Source: Plantago elongata (Eukaryota; Streptophyta; Magnoliopsida; Lamiales; Plantaginaceae). Taken from it: DNA of 58,145 bases. This document shows, one piece after another, positions 24,019 through 35,722 of this stretch. The DNA lies in NCBI GenBank assembly GCA_036897095.1, contig JAYMSP010000320.1:1-58145 (forward strand), in the 5' to 3' direction. The position numbers and the translations under genes were made by a program. The notes beneath the pieces are model-generated. The model did not search any database. It saw nothing but the letters and a program-made list of their open reading frames with translations, and had not been told where the DNA came from. Each line of letters begins with the position of its first letter. Position 1 is the stretch's first letter.

Positions 24019-27000
24019 ATGGAGCTTAGGAGTGAATTTTTGCCTCGGTTTACCGTTTCTTCTACGAAGCGAAGTTCTCTCCTCGCCAAAAGCTCTTTTT
24101 CAAGGTCACTATTGCAGACTTGCAGTATTAAGCTTATGTGAATATATATAGATGATCGTAGTTTTTTGGAATATTTGAGTAATTTTGGAATTTGGAAACG
24201 AATTAGTTTATGTTTGAATGATTGTATGTTTGAATAGGCAATTGTTTGAATTTATATTTTGGCCTTTCAGCTTTTCTCGTTTTAGCTTATGCGTTTGGAT
24301 CGGCAGTTATGATTTTGTGTATGAGCCTTTTGTGGCAGTGTGATTGCGGAGAATTTGCGTTGTATTACCAGTAGATAGTTTAATACGTGTTTTTGTCTTA
24401 ACTGTTATGTGCTCTGAATAGCTCTTATTAGTCGTGTCCTTGAAGTTTTTGTCTAAACTATTATGTGTGCAAGTAATGTGCCTTGAATTGTTATTATTAG
24501 CCATATCATTGAACATACAATATGTGTTCTCTCATGTTATGAGCATGTTATCGAGCTACTGGGAATGGGGTGCTTTTAATTCTGCGGTTGCATTATTGAT
24601 ATACTCCCACACATATTACAGTGCCTACCTTTTTGGATAGTTTGTTGTCTCTAATTTCATGGACATGAATCAAGGATTTAGACTAGATACTTACCTTGTT
24701 CATCACTTAATACTAAAATGTTTTCTTGGTTTAGATAGTGAGTTTTAATACAAAACAAAAAAATTACCTTATTATAGACCATTCTTACTTCGGATGGTGG
24801 TTGATTATGGCATTCGATAGATTTATGCCCTTAACGAATTCTTGATTTTTCAACTGTTTCCTTTATTTCGATTGCCAAATCAATATAGGGACACATTACC
24901 CTCTCAATACAGTAGATGTAAGAACCTGGAAGTTCGTTGCAGTAATGACCAAGGGATCCAGCAGTTGGCTCTTTCAGAGAATGAGAAACCCAAGATGCCA
25001 GAACTCCGTTTTAACCGCTTGCAACTTACCGATAAAGAATGTGATGGACAGCAAAGACGTTTTTTTGGTCGATTTGTTGCTCGTGAAGCTATACTAGATG
25101 AAGAATATTGGGTTGGTATTTATTTCCATTTCTCCTCCTATTAACTGTATGTGTGATCTCCGAACCTTAGCAGATTGATATCTCAATATGTTAGAGTATC
25201 TTATTCTAGTTTTTTTTTTTTTTTATATGAAAGAACTTAAGAATTTTTGTCCGTATCTGACTATCAATGGCAGACAGCAGCTTGGCTCCGCGCAGAAGCA
25301 CATTGGGAATCCGTATCTTATATGCGGTCAGTGTAATTCATGCAGTTGATATTATTTAAATGGTCAATTTCGAATTTATCTACTTACCACGGCAATGGTG
25401 TCATTTTTCAGGCATGTTGACAGTTACAAAAGAAAATATGCTGAGCAGGTACATTTCGTTTTTAAGTGCATATTATTTCATTATACACATGGTAATTCTC
25501 CATCTATAATTGAGTTGGCTAGTTAATTTCCTTCTGCTTTTTCATCAAATAGTTTTATTGTAGATCTTTTCTTGCTATAATGTCTTGAGTATTGATACTA
25601 ATTATGGAATAAAACTTAGTTCTCAGTGCATTATTTGTATATCTTGCTTGGCTGGAAACTTCGTATACACTAAAGCTGACTGGTTTTGTGGTCTATTAAT
25701 GGTCTAATTTGTTCTCTCAATTTGGTTATTGTCATATTGGCAGGAGTTTTATTCTCTGAAGCGTAGGTGTTCTGGGCAAGAAGGGAGTTCTCTGAATTGC
25801 ATCTGTTTTCTTGCAGTAAGTAAAACAAGTCGTCTTAGAAGTCTGTCTCCCAGATATCTTTCTGAATACCTATTTTTTTTATCTTTCTGAATATCTTTCT
25901 GAATACCTATTTGAGGCTATTGTAATGGTCAACTTTGGTTTGTTTTACTTTTACACACAAATACATGAATGCTGAAATAGCTTTTCCAGAAACATTCCCC
26001 GTGCATGTTTTCCACCACGGTATTGTCACCATGTTTATGAACATAATGTTTATAAAATGACCTGGAAAACTCGTGTTTTGATCCATTCCTTAACATGTTA
26101 TTTTGATTGCTTGTCATGTTCAGCTGTGTCTTCTCTTATGAGAATGCTGCACTACGACATATCTTCGGTTTCTGGTTCAAAACTCCAATTGTAATCTTCT
26201 AACTTCATTTTTTGCAGGTTAAGAAGGAGGATAAAAAAGTTCGAAGAACTGTCCTGAACAGTGTTGTGGGAACTTTGGACTTGAGCATCAGGCAATTCTT
26301 GCTAGGAGAAACATATCCTGGGGTAAATTTTACAGAATTTTGAGTTGTTTCACTCATTGCCAAAATTAGACATAGTTTGTTGTTATTATTACTCCGTTTA
26401 TCTTGGGCAAGTACAAAATCTATTTTCACACACTTTATCTCGGACAGAGTCATTAACCTAAAAGAACTGCTATACTCCCCAAGGGATTCTGCCTACGCTG
26501 AGTCTGAAAGTTAAAGATATATTTTGTAGGAACATAAGAAACTCTCTTCGGTTCTGGCAAGCCAGGGGCCTTTTGATACGCAGAGATACGCTTATATTTC
26601 AAACGTTTGTGTGGCAAAGTTTGCTCGACGTCAAGGCATTGCTGCAAACATGATGTACTTAGCTACAGATGCTGCCACAATGTCAGGTTTGGTTATCTTG
26701 AGTTTCACCATGTAGTCTTGTACTACTCTAGCTAAGTTTTTCACCTTTATTTTACCATGGACATCATTTGTTACTTGTTTATGCTGTCAGGTATGAGGCA
26801 ACTTTTTGTCCATGTAAAAACAGATAACAAGCCTGCCCAAGATCTGTACAAAAAAACTGGATTTAAGGTAATGAATCTGACTTGCTTGCATCATGTTATT
26901 AATTCCACTTGTATAATACTACTAGTTATTTTGTTGCTAGATTTTGTTTATTATCAGTCATAACCTTTCAAATTTTAGAGTTCCTCATTATTTGGTTCAT

Positions 27001-27070
27001 GCAGGTAGTTGATGTTGCTTCCTCCAGCTTAGCAAACGACCAGATGTTTCTAATGTCTATGGACCTTTGA
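24019..27070 (+). CDS. GNAT-family acetyltransferase, probably plastid-targeted, 9 exons
   Basis: GCN5-related N-acetyltransferase using acetyl-CoA. Exons: 24019-24137, 24889-25111, 25274-25326, 25412-25448, 25744-25815, 26218-26322, 26530-26686, 26791-26867, 27005-27070; about 302 residues. Seen: a Ser/Arg/Lys-rich N-terminus typical of a chloroplast transit peptide, the plant-specific segment FGRFVAREAILDEEYWTAAW, SVVGTLDLSIRQFL, the acetyl-CoA binding motif RRQGIA (236-241) in YISNVCVAKFARRQGIA, and the motif-B end VHVKTDNKPAQDLYKKTGFK. It resembles the Arabidopsis plastid GNAT6/GNAT7 group (dual lysine and N-terminal acetylases) from memory. Exon 1 could instead end at 24104 (weaker GTCACT donor); both keep the frame and only alter the transit peptide. 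Substrate is inference. Confidence 0.85.
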
Positions 27071-27534
27071 ATCATCTTAACATGATTATACAACGGCTTT
27101 TGCCAGATCACGTATACACGATGTCCAACTGTAACTAATAGCCCTCATGTATATCCCTTATAGCCACAGCTTCCAGTCATCCTGTGTTTTATGTATCTAT
27201 GTATAGTTAAGGGTGTGTGTTAGTTTAGTTCGAAATTGTAATATTAAACTGTATATAGTTGTGTTGTGCAATTGGTCAGAAATTGTGAGATTTTCTTCTT
27301 TCTTTTTTCCTTCTTTTTTAAGAAATTTAATCAGATGGGTTACTTGTCCAATTGAATCGTAAATCTTTTATGTGAAATAGAGGGAGTATGATAAAGTCCG
27401 TCACCAAGAAAAATTTCTTCATGCAATGTCTCTTTTTAAAATACAGTCATTTCTATAAATGTTGAATTATGAACTGTTCATCAACCCCTATGCCCCCTCT
27501 GGTTTCTTCATCACGCTTCATCTTGATTATGTTG

Positions 27535-28020
27535 CTACTTTCTCTTCTTTGGTGGGAGCTGCTCTTGTGATGGATGAACATGTCGATTGGCGGGTTGAGC
27601 TCTGCCATGAGCTGTTCTCTTCCTAGTTTCCAACCATGTTGGTGTAAGTGAACCGGAGCCGGAATTCTCATCATTACAAACTTCAAGAGCTAAATCGTTC
27701 ATCTTTTCTGGCAATGGATCATTTTGCTCGGAAGGATTCGGAACAAGTGTTGAATCCAAAATGGAAGGTTTTGGGGGTATGGAATTGTGAGGGAGAGTTG
27801 TTCTCTTCCTTGTGTTTTGCCATAAAGGAAATGAGGGAGAATCATTTTTTTCTGAAGAATGTGGGACAAGGTTTGGATGCAGAATGGGAGGCATGGCTAA
27901 AATGACTCGGGGTTTGGCCTTGGAATCTGAAGGATTGAGATCCATTGAGAAATATGTTTGGCACAAGTGATGCAGAGTACGCTCTCTGTGCCCCGTTTTA
28001 TAGTTTTCACTTGGTACCAT
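27535..28020 (-). CDS. Unrecognised 161-residue ORF with an internal repeat and basic C-terminus
   Basis: Intronless ORF from ATG at 28020 to a stop at 27535. It lies tail-to-tail with the GNAT gene (465 bases between stops). Two related units are visible: LVPHSSEKND...NTRKRT (about residues 51-74) and LVPNPSEQND...ETRKRT (about 92-137). The C-terminus PPKKRK is basic and could act as a nuclear localisation signal. No known domain is recognised and composition is proline-, serine- and asparagine-rich, suggesting disorder. Just upstream on this strand the sequence GATTTTAACAG followed by an open frame looks like a splice acceptor, so it may be the last exon of a longer or broken gene. No upstream coding exon is visible in the AT-rich DNA beyond. 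May be a pseudogene or chance ORF. Confidence 0.4.
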   Translation of the reverse strand: MVPSENYKTGHRERTLHHLCQTYFSMDLNPSDSKAKPRVILAMPPILHPNLVPHSSEKNDSPSFPLWQNTRKRTTLPHNSIPPKPSILDSTLVPNPSEQNDPLPEKMNDLALEVCNDENSGSGSLTPTWLETRKRTAHGRAQPANRHVHPSQEQLPPKKRK

Positions 28021-28355
28021 TTTCAATTGCAAGAATTTAGCCTGTTAAAATCCAGTCAAACTTTAAAAAAGAAAATAGTAAATTAATAAAATAATATGTG
28101 ATTGATTAAGAAAGAAAAATGCCTATAAATTTTTTCAAGTAATGCAATTTAAATCGGCAAATTTGTATTCCCCGTCAACGATTTGATTTATAATAAATTT
28201 TGATCAAAATGGAAAGAATATCATTAAAATTTTAATTAAATACTATAGTTGTAGTCACATCAAAGTTTTAAAAATTACACAATTGATATAGTTTACATTT
28301 ATGTTGTTAACCAAAATATTTCAATGTAAGTAGATGATGTGAATGGGATAATGTC

Positions 28356-28601
28356 AAAGCGTTTGTAACCGAGTGGCAAATTGAGACAACCCGTAACCAT
28401 GAGGTCACGGGTTCAATTTTCCGAAATGAGCGATTATATTATCTGAATAGATATTGGTGGTGATTTCCCGAAATGGGTGATTATATTCTCTGAATAGAGA
28501 TTGGTGGTGATTTGCATCTAGAATCAATTTATAAATTTGTCTTGTTCAACAATTGTAATTGTAATACTATATTTTCTGTTAATTAATAATTTAAAAAAAT
28601 T
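28356..28601 (+). mobile_element. tRNA-derived SINE copy 1 with apparent target duplication
   Basis: Begins GCGTTTGTAACCGAGTGG (pol III A-box-like TAACCGAGTGG) followed about 45 bases later by GGTCACGGGTTCAATTTTCC (B-box-like GGTTCAANTC). It is not a folded tRNA. Downstream is a body with a 47-bp tandem duplication (CCGAAATGAGCGATTATATT... then CCGAAATGGGTGATTATATT...), ending in TTGTAATTGTAATACTAT. Flanks ATGTGAATGGGATAATGTC (28337-28355) and ATGTGAATGAGATAATATC (28602-28620) match at 17 of 19 bases and are a candidate target-site duplication. A related copy lies at about 46106. Confidence 0.7.
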
Positions 28602-28862
28602 ATGTGAATGAGATAATATCTGCGAAAACAAAAAAAAAGATAGTAAAAAATTAAATGAACAAATTTATAAAGCCGTTGATTTTTTAAATATTATTATTAT
28701 TATATATTTTGGTCAAATTGGAAGACTAAATATGTGAATGAGATAATATCTGCGAAAACAAAAAAAAAAAAGGTAGTGAAAAATTAAATGAACAAATTTG
28801 TAAAGCTGTCGATTTTTTAATATTATTATTTTTATATATTTTGGTCAAATTGGAAGACTAAA
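28602..28862. repeat. Two tandem copies of a ~130-bp AT-rich unit
   Basis: 28602-28731 and 28732-28862 are near-identical units beginning ATGTGAATGAGATAATATC, then TGCGAAAAC and an A tract, then AAATTAAATGAACAAATTT, and ending TTTTGGTCAAATTGGAAGAC. Differences are mainly A-tract length and a few substitutions, so the duplication is recent. The unit start coincides with the right target-site copy of the neighbouring SINE. Confidence 0.85.
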
Positions 28863-29391
28863 TACATGTACACTCTACTATCTTATTGATCAAGATACCA
28901 CAATTTTTCTTCATAATATAATTACAATAATTAAGTTCATCACAAATCGATACAAATTATACAACGATCATTTTTTAATTGTTAATTACAAAACATTGTT
29001 TGCCGGTAATTCTCCCAACAAAATATCAGGAGTCTTACAAGTCGATACCCTATTAAAATCAATAATTTAAAAAAACGACCAATGTAACATTTACACTTAT
29101 AATTCATAAAAAGTTGTATATCGTTACACTAAATGTACATATTATGTGTAAAAATGGTATTATTTGCAAGATATGATACAGTTTCAAGTCGATGTTTAAA
29201 ATTTTTAACTGTTAAATTGAACGTTTTCTGAATTCTAACTGTTAAACTAGGCCCGGGACGAATTTTTCCAAAAACATCAATTAAACTCTCAACACCAGTC
29301 CAAAGTCCATGTATGTGTCAGGTCTCTTCGGCCCACAAATCATTCGAGTCAGTCTAATTATAACGTAAAAGCATTTTATTTTTTTAAGTGA
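28863..29391. other. AT-rich intergenic, nothing recognised
   Basis: No coding frame, RNA gene or repeat that I can support. Confidence 0.4.
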
Positions 29392-29393
29392 TA

Positions 29394-29654
29394 CCTCCTT
29401 TGTTTCGGGTTCATCTTTTCGTGGAACCGAACATAAATATTAAGAAAAAATATGAATGAAACAAGAGAGAATGTGATAAAGTAGAAAAAAGAATGAATAA
29501 AGTAAGAGAGATGGTGATAAAGTAGAGAAAAAATAAATAAAGTAAACGATATAGTATATAAATTATGAGGAAGAATTTTCAATTACATGATGGTAAGGTG
29601 AAGTTGGGACGAACCAAAATAGAATTGGAGAATATGAAACTGAGACGGAAGGAG
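29394..29654. mobile_element. Stowaway-like MITE, ~261 bp
   Basis: Right end complement reads CTCCTTCCGTCTCAGTTTCAT next to TA (29655-29656). The left end, next to TA (29392-29393), reads CCTCCTTTGTTTCGGGTTCAT, a diverged partner. CTCCNTCCGTCTCA ends with a TA target site are the classic plant Stowaway (Tc1/mariner) signature. The interior is AT-rich with repeated ATAAAGTAGA motifs. No ORF. Confidence 0.7.
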
Positions 29655-29656
29655 TA

Positions 29657-31150
29657 TTAAGAAATACTCCGTTTCTATAAGAAAAAGTATGGTCCCTGGT
29701 TAAACATGAGTTTGAGATTTTAATTGTGTGTAAAATAACATGTGGACGTAAAAATGTGTGTAAAAATGAATTTCATCTATAAAATATTCTCCATAAAAAA
29801 ATATAACATTTTTGATGAAATATTTATAATGAAAAATTATTTCAATATATTTGAATAATTTATATTGCAATGTAGCTTGGGGTGGGAGTTTGGTTGGGAT
29901 ATTGGTAAATTTTCAATTCTGATTGTGATTGTCCCTAATTCTCAACCCGAAAATTCCAATGTCAATATCGGTGTTCATTTTAACCAGTCTCATGTGTTCA
30001 TGCATACTTAGAAACCGACCATGTATTCATGCTTTCTAATTTATCCAGTTAGCGTTTAATTATTTTATTTAGCATACGTTAAGATTAAAAGGTTAAAACC
30101 AAAATCTCATTACGCGCCTTAGCATTTCGAGCAAGTAACCTGTTAGTGTTCTAAAAAGAATAACTTTCGAAACAGCTATCATATCATACATATTTAATGT
30201 GATATGTTCTTATGCGTATCTTCCATAATTAAAACCTAATTTTATAACAATCTATGCCACGATCGTCAAATATAAATTTGTGCAAAAATTATTAGCTACA
30301 AATACCGACAAAATGTTATGACAAGCATCGAAAAAAATCATCAAAACACGAGTACTTGACAGTAAATGCAATTATGTGTAGATCATAACAAGTAATTGTT
30401 CAAATGTTGCATTAACGACAACATTTGTCATTACAACCATCGAACGATCCATTTAGACACAAATACTTAAACATAAATGAAATCCCATGTACATCACGAC
30501 AAACAATAGGTGTAAGACTGCGTTAACGACATAACCATGTCAATCTTGTAATAAATGCATAGTAATAGCCTTAAAAGTTATAACGAATGTTGCCGCGTAC
30601 ATAATATTTGTATAAAACATTTAAAGCGTATGTGTCTGCTAGTAACATCTAGTAAATAAAAACATAAACGTATTACACTCATTACACCTAAATTTGTTAC
30701 ATTAACGTAAACGATAGAATGTGATCTTACGAAGATAGTATTCTACGATTAAGAAAATGTCAAAATTCCTAATTTGCAAAAGCATCAAATTTACTAAAAG
30801 TAGTGGTTCCCCTCGTTACTTGTTTTAGGCAATTTTAGGTGAATAAAGACAAACAAAAATACCAAACGCACACTGGCGGAAAACATTTACTACGTATGTG
30901 TACTGGCGGAAAACATTTAAAACACATTCGAAATAAAATGAACGCTCCAGATCATCTCTGAGAACGTGCTTATCCACCTCGAACCGTCCAGATCAACCTC
31001 CCATTCAAATCAATGAATTGTACTCACGTTTCTCACTCTACCCTCTAAAAACCACTGAGCATTCACCAAACCAAAACCACTTATTCTAGTAGTATATATG
31101 CACGCACTCACTGATTCACTCAACTCACACAATAGCTCACTGCTCACACA
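29657..31150. other. AT-rich intergenic and AKIN-beta promoter side
   Basis: No gene seen. A short tandem repeat, TACTGGCGGAAAACATTTA or a close match, occurs twice at about 30873-30920. The last ~100 bases probably include the AKIN-beta core promoter and leader; GTATATATGC near 31091 is a possible TATA element. Confidence 0.4.
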
Positions 31151-31195
31151 TACAATACAAGGTACAAACTGAGCAATTGAAACTCCAGTTGAGAG

Positions 31196-34100
31196 ATGGG
31201 CAATGCTAATGGCAGAGACGAGCAAGGCAACCAGTACGGCAGCGAGGAATTTGTGTCCGGAGTTGTGCTCCGCGCGCCTGCACCTGATGTTGATTCGCGC
31301 CTCTCGCGATCGCCGCTCCTGTTTTCGTCTCAGGTGAAATGGAGTTTCCGTTGCGATTATTCGTTTCGTGTGTGTATGAGTGTATGCATGTCTAGCTCGA
31401 GATGAGCTTAGAGGATTTTTTTACTGTGAGCTAGCAAACTTGAGCTGAATTGTGCTTGTTGTGTGTTTACTCTTTTTGAGATCGATAGGGTGGAGTGGTT
31501 ATGTTTGTTTGATTGGTGATGTGTGTTGATTACTTGATTTCACTTCGTTTGGTTTTGGAATTAGGAAATGCATGTAGCTTAGAGAATCGTTCGAGTGTTT
31601 TCTACTGCGAGATTATATTTGTGTTGAATTGTGACTGTTGTGAATTTGCTCTCTGTGAGTTCGTGTTGCAGACTTACAGTGAATCGATGAAGAGATCAAT
31701 TCAGTTCGGTTTAATTTGATTGTTGATGTTTGTTGATGTGTTAGAGTTGAGGTTTGTTGATTGATACATTGTGTTCGTTTGGCTTTGGAATTAGGAAATG
31801 CATGTTGCTTAGAGAATCATTCGAGTGCTTTCTACTGCAAGGTTATATTTGTGTTGAACCGTGCTTGTTGTGAATTTACTCTCTGTGAGTTCGTGTTGCG
31901 GACTTACAGTTAGATCAGTGAAGAGATCAATTCTGTTTGGTTTGAATTTGATTGTTTATGTTTGTTGATCTGTTAGAATTGAGGTGATTGATACATTGTG
32001 TTCGTTTGTCTTTGGAATTAGGAAATTATGCATGTCTAGCTCGAGATATAGAGAATCGTTCGAGTGTTTTTTAACTGATAGCTGACATTTGAGTTGAATT
32101 GTGCTTGTTGTGAATTTACTGTTTGTGAGTTTGTGTAATGAGATCGATGATCATTGAATATGTTTGGTTTGATTGTTGTTATTCGTGGATTTGTTAGACT
32201 TGAGCTTCGTTGATTCATACACTGTGTTTACTTCACTTTATTTGGTTTTGGAATTAGGAAATGTTTTTTTCTGAGAGTTCTGATTTGTAGTAGTTTCGAA
32301 TCAATGAGTTTATGTTTGAAGTTTCAACAGGAGGAATTGATTTAGTAATATTAGTTTTGCTTGGACTTGTAGGATGTGAGTCAACTAAATGTTTTTACCA
32401 TAGCTTAAATTTTCTGATCTCTATGCTCTGATGAGTGATGACTTGAAAAGGATTCCGAATATGTCTATAAAACTACTGTTTGAGACTTGACATTCTATTT
32501 TAGTAAATTATCTTGAGACTCGATAGGTGTTGGCCTATTGAGGACAATTTAATACAGAAGCATGCATGCACGTACACTCTCTCATCGTCAGTATGTTTTG
32601 GAAGATCTCATTAATTACCTATTTTGCACGTGTTTGTCGTGCTCGATGCACGTAAGCATAATAATTATTTTTGTATGCTCTGAGACACAATACCATGACT
32701 CATGAGCATCATCTTAACATGAAAAGGGGAAATAGAATGAGCAAACGTTGAAGACTAGAGAAATGCAGTCTGAGTACAGCCGCGCGTGCCTTAACCCAAG
32801 AGAATAACTCACATTTTTCTGGTTACATAAGCACTGTACAATCTGCATGGGACGCTCGATATATGCTTTTTCTATATACTTATGCTGGCAGTAAATAATT
32901 GAGAGGACGCTCTGCTACCTTCTGCTGACTTGCTCTCATTTTCTTTCTTTTTCTCCTTTCCATTTTTGCTCTTCTACCAGATCCTGTAGAATGGTCTATT
33001 AGTGGCACTGGCATCTTGTATTTCGAGTGTGTATGTGCACTTCTGATTATTTTCATTCGTTACCCATTTGTAAGTGAAACTCCCTCAAATTCGGGGAAAT
33101 TAGAAAGTACGATAACTTTTGGAAGACTGGAGTAAATACAGTAATCTGCAAGAAAGATCTTTAAAACCCTCTAGAATCTTATCTTTCATATCGTAACACT
33201 GTGGATATGAAGCTCAGGCTCAGCTATATTGTCCAACATACCTTTATTACCTCTATATCATGATTTCTATTTTTTCACCTTGACAGGCACCAACTGTTCC
33301 TCTGCTAAGGAATGGCTCCACACGGTTGCGGCAGAATAGTTCTCAGCGATCTGCTAGTCTACCCACTGAATTAGGTATACCCACTTTGATAACTTGGAGC
33401 CTTGGCGGTAACCATGTATCGGTCCAAGGATCCTGGGATAACTGGAGAGAGAGGTAATTCTTCACATTACTTCATTTATGAGCTTCAAGACTGAAATCTT
33501 AATGTGCTGCTACACAAATAAGCAATGAGGAATAAATGGCATATGTGGTCTCATTTACGAAACATAGTTTCAACTTCTTGTATATACTGAGATATTCTTC
33601 TTTTGCAGAAAAGCACTGCAAAAGGCTTATAAGGACCACTCATTGGTCTTGGTCCTCGCAACAGGGATATACCATTACAGCTTTTGTGTTGATGGTGAGA
33701 TGAGACACAATCCGCACCTTCCAAGTGAAGTGAATGAGAAGGGTTTTATCTGCAACATACTCGAAGTCACTGTAAGACGAAGCACATGTCTATTGATCTA
33801 TTGGTATATTGCAGTATCATAAAATGTTGGCAAAACTGGTTAATATCTTTGTAAATTCTTTGCAAGTTGTGCATGTCAAATTATCAAACACATATTGCAT
33901 TAATGCTTGTGCTTGCTAATAATGATTATAAAAGTTTTAATATCCTTTCGTGTTGCTTATTAACTTCTTTCATTTTTTGCCCTTTTCTTTTTGGTGCCAA
34001 GGCATTGCTTATTATAAATGCTTTAGAGATTTGATCATTATTAAAACTGCGTGCTAGACTACATTGATTATGAAATACTTCCATTACTGGTGACTTGTTG

Positions 34101-35079
34101 AAAGAGCTTGTATGCTATCACTCATATTTAGTTGCCTTTTTGTAGAACAACTCCGCCGGTCTATGTTTTAGCACACTTGACATAGCTCTTCGTTGTCTAA
34201 CAGTGCTTTATTTGTCATATTTGTCCAGTTGTTATGTGTCATACTCAAAACTGTAAGCAATGCAAATCTATATGGCTGAGCCAGTGCGCAAAAGCATTTT
34301 AGATTTGATTTGTGCATATGTTTTAAAGCTAGGAAATCAATAGAATTAGTATATTTGTACACAATTTGAAATATAACAAAGCTATTGTACTGCCACTTAT
34401 GAGCGCTAAGAAGCCAGACAAAAATCTACATAATGAGATCAACATTCCGTCTAACTAACTGTACAGCAGAATATATACAAATTTGTGTATTTAAATTAAG
34501 GAATCTAGTTTGTAATGCAGCACCTTGTTATTTAGTTTCCTGACACATCAATATAAAATGCGGAGGAGTTTTTACTCTGATATGAACTTATTCCATAAAC
34601 CACCGATGTTAGAAGTTAATTTTTGCACGCTTTTGTACTTCTGTTGCGCGACCATTAGCTTCTGCTTATCCTTATTCTTGAACTTATGTGTTCTCTAACG
34701 ATGTTGTTATTGTTCGAATTATGTTTCCTCATAACCTTACAACTTATTTATGGATCAACAGGAGTATGTTCCAGACAACCTTGCTGGTGTGTCTGAGTTT
34801 GAGGCTCCCTCATCACCAGACTCAAGCTACACCCAATCCTTCCTTGATGATGAAGATTTCACCAAAGATCCTCTGGGAATTCCGCCCCAACTCCAGTCGA
34901 CCATGCTATACCCAGAAACATGCAAGGACACTTCTAAACCTAAGCATGTGGTGCTTGACCACCTGCTTGTGAATAAGACACTGTCCTCTCCGTCGGTGGT
35001 TGCACTCGGTACAACTCACCGGTTTCAAGCCAAGTATGTTACTGTTGTCCTTTTTAAACCAGTAAATAGGCTTCAATAA
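31196..35079 (+). CDS. SnRK1 (SNF1-related kinase) regulatory subunit beta, AKIN-beta1/2-like, 4 exons
   Basis: Scaffold subunit of the SnRK1 energy-sensor kinase; it binds the catalytic alpha and gamma-type subunits and sets localisation. Exons: 31196-31333, 33287-33453, 33609-33771, 34762-35079; 261 residues. Seen: N-terminal MGNANG with Gly2, a typical N-myristoylation context; a CBM48/AMPK glycogen-binding-like domain (about 80-150, TWSLGGNHVSVQGSWDNWRE, then GIYHYSFCVDGE); and the C-terminal ASC/AMPKBI domain (about 180-261, [48 protein letters not shown]). The presence of both the myristoylation site and CBM separates it from the short beta3 form. Intron 1 is almost 2 kb and holds tandem repeats. 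The 3' part of exon 4 has been copied several times downstream. Confidence 0.94.
31385..32263 (+). repeat. Array of ~230-bp tandem repeats in AKIN-beta intron 1
   Basis: Four diverged units. The marker GGAATTAGGAAAT recurs ending near 31569, 31799, 32026 and 32262 (spacing about 227-236). Each unit also holds AGAGAATCRTTCGAGTG, TGTGAATTTACT or a variant, AGATCAATTC or similar, and ACATTGTGTTCG or similar. The first unit is shorter (about 184). No ORF crosses it. Introns near start codons can raise expression in plants, but a regulatory role here is only a possibility. Confidence 0.8.
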
Positions 35080-35575
35080 CTCTGCACTAGGAAGTTATGC
35101 ATGATTTTTTTATGGTGTATTGAAATCTGATAAATTTAATCAGATAAAATTATGTTGTATATACATTTAACTTTTGAGCACTTTTGTCTTTTGTGCATTT
35201 TTTATTGTTCGCAATTTTGAAGTCTCCTTGTTTTTTAATATTGCGCATGTGTTGCGATATAACAGTAATATGTTTGTGACCCGTGTTTGGAGTATTTCCA
35301 GAAATAGATATAGTAAACAAGTCTGAACAGGAATCCATTCCAGTAGTAGAGAGTGTAGATGAAAATATTACACAATTAGTAATTAGCACTGTTTCTCACT
35401 TATTTTTGAAAGTACACACCTCGGATAAGGCTTAGTGCTATCTTAGGGCCCCTTTACTTGATGCAGAGGTCTCGAGGGTTACCTTATTGATCTACAACAG
35501 TAGTTCGGTGGTAGGAATAGTGGGCTGAGTTAGAGTATAACACAGAGACCACGAGCCCTCTTTTTGCTTTACCAG

Positions 35576-35722
35576 AAACCTGCAAAGACACTTCGAAACC
35601 CAATCATGTGGTGCTTGACCACCTGTTTGTGAATAAAACACTGTCCTCTCGGTTGGTGGTTGCACTCGGTACAACTCACCAGTTTCAGTGTTCTTTTTAA
35701 ACAAGTAAATAGGCTTCAATAA
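35576..35722 (+). pseudogene. AKIN-beta C-terminal exon copy 2 (broken)
   Basis: Copy of the ASC-domain coding end (ETCKDTSKPNHVVLDHLF...). About 18 bases corresponding to AKYVTV are missing just before TTCTTTTTAAAC, where a stop then arises. There is no promoter or upstream exon of its own. Confidence 0.8.

Noticed and set aside
26385-26455. Stowaway-like fragment (ACTCCGTTTATCTTGGGC ... TCTCGGACAGAGT) in a GNAT intron
   Set aside because: Too short, with ends that do not pair convincingly and no clear TA target.
28361-28430. tRNA gene suggested by A- and B-box-like sequences
   Set aside because: The interval does not fold into a cloverleaf, has no matched acceptor stem, and a diverged copy with the same downstream body exists at 46106; a SINE fits better.
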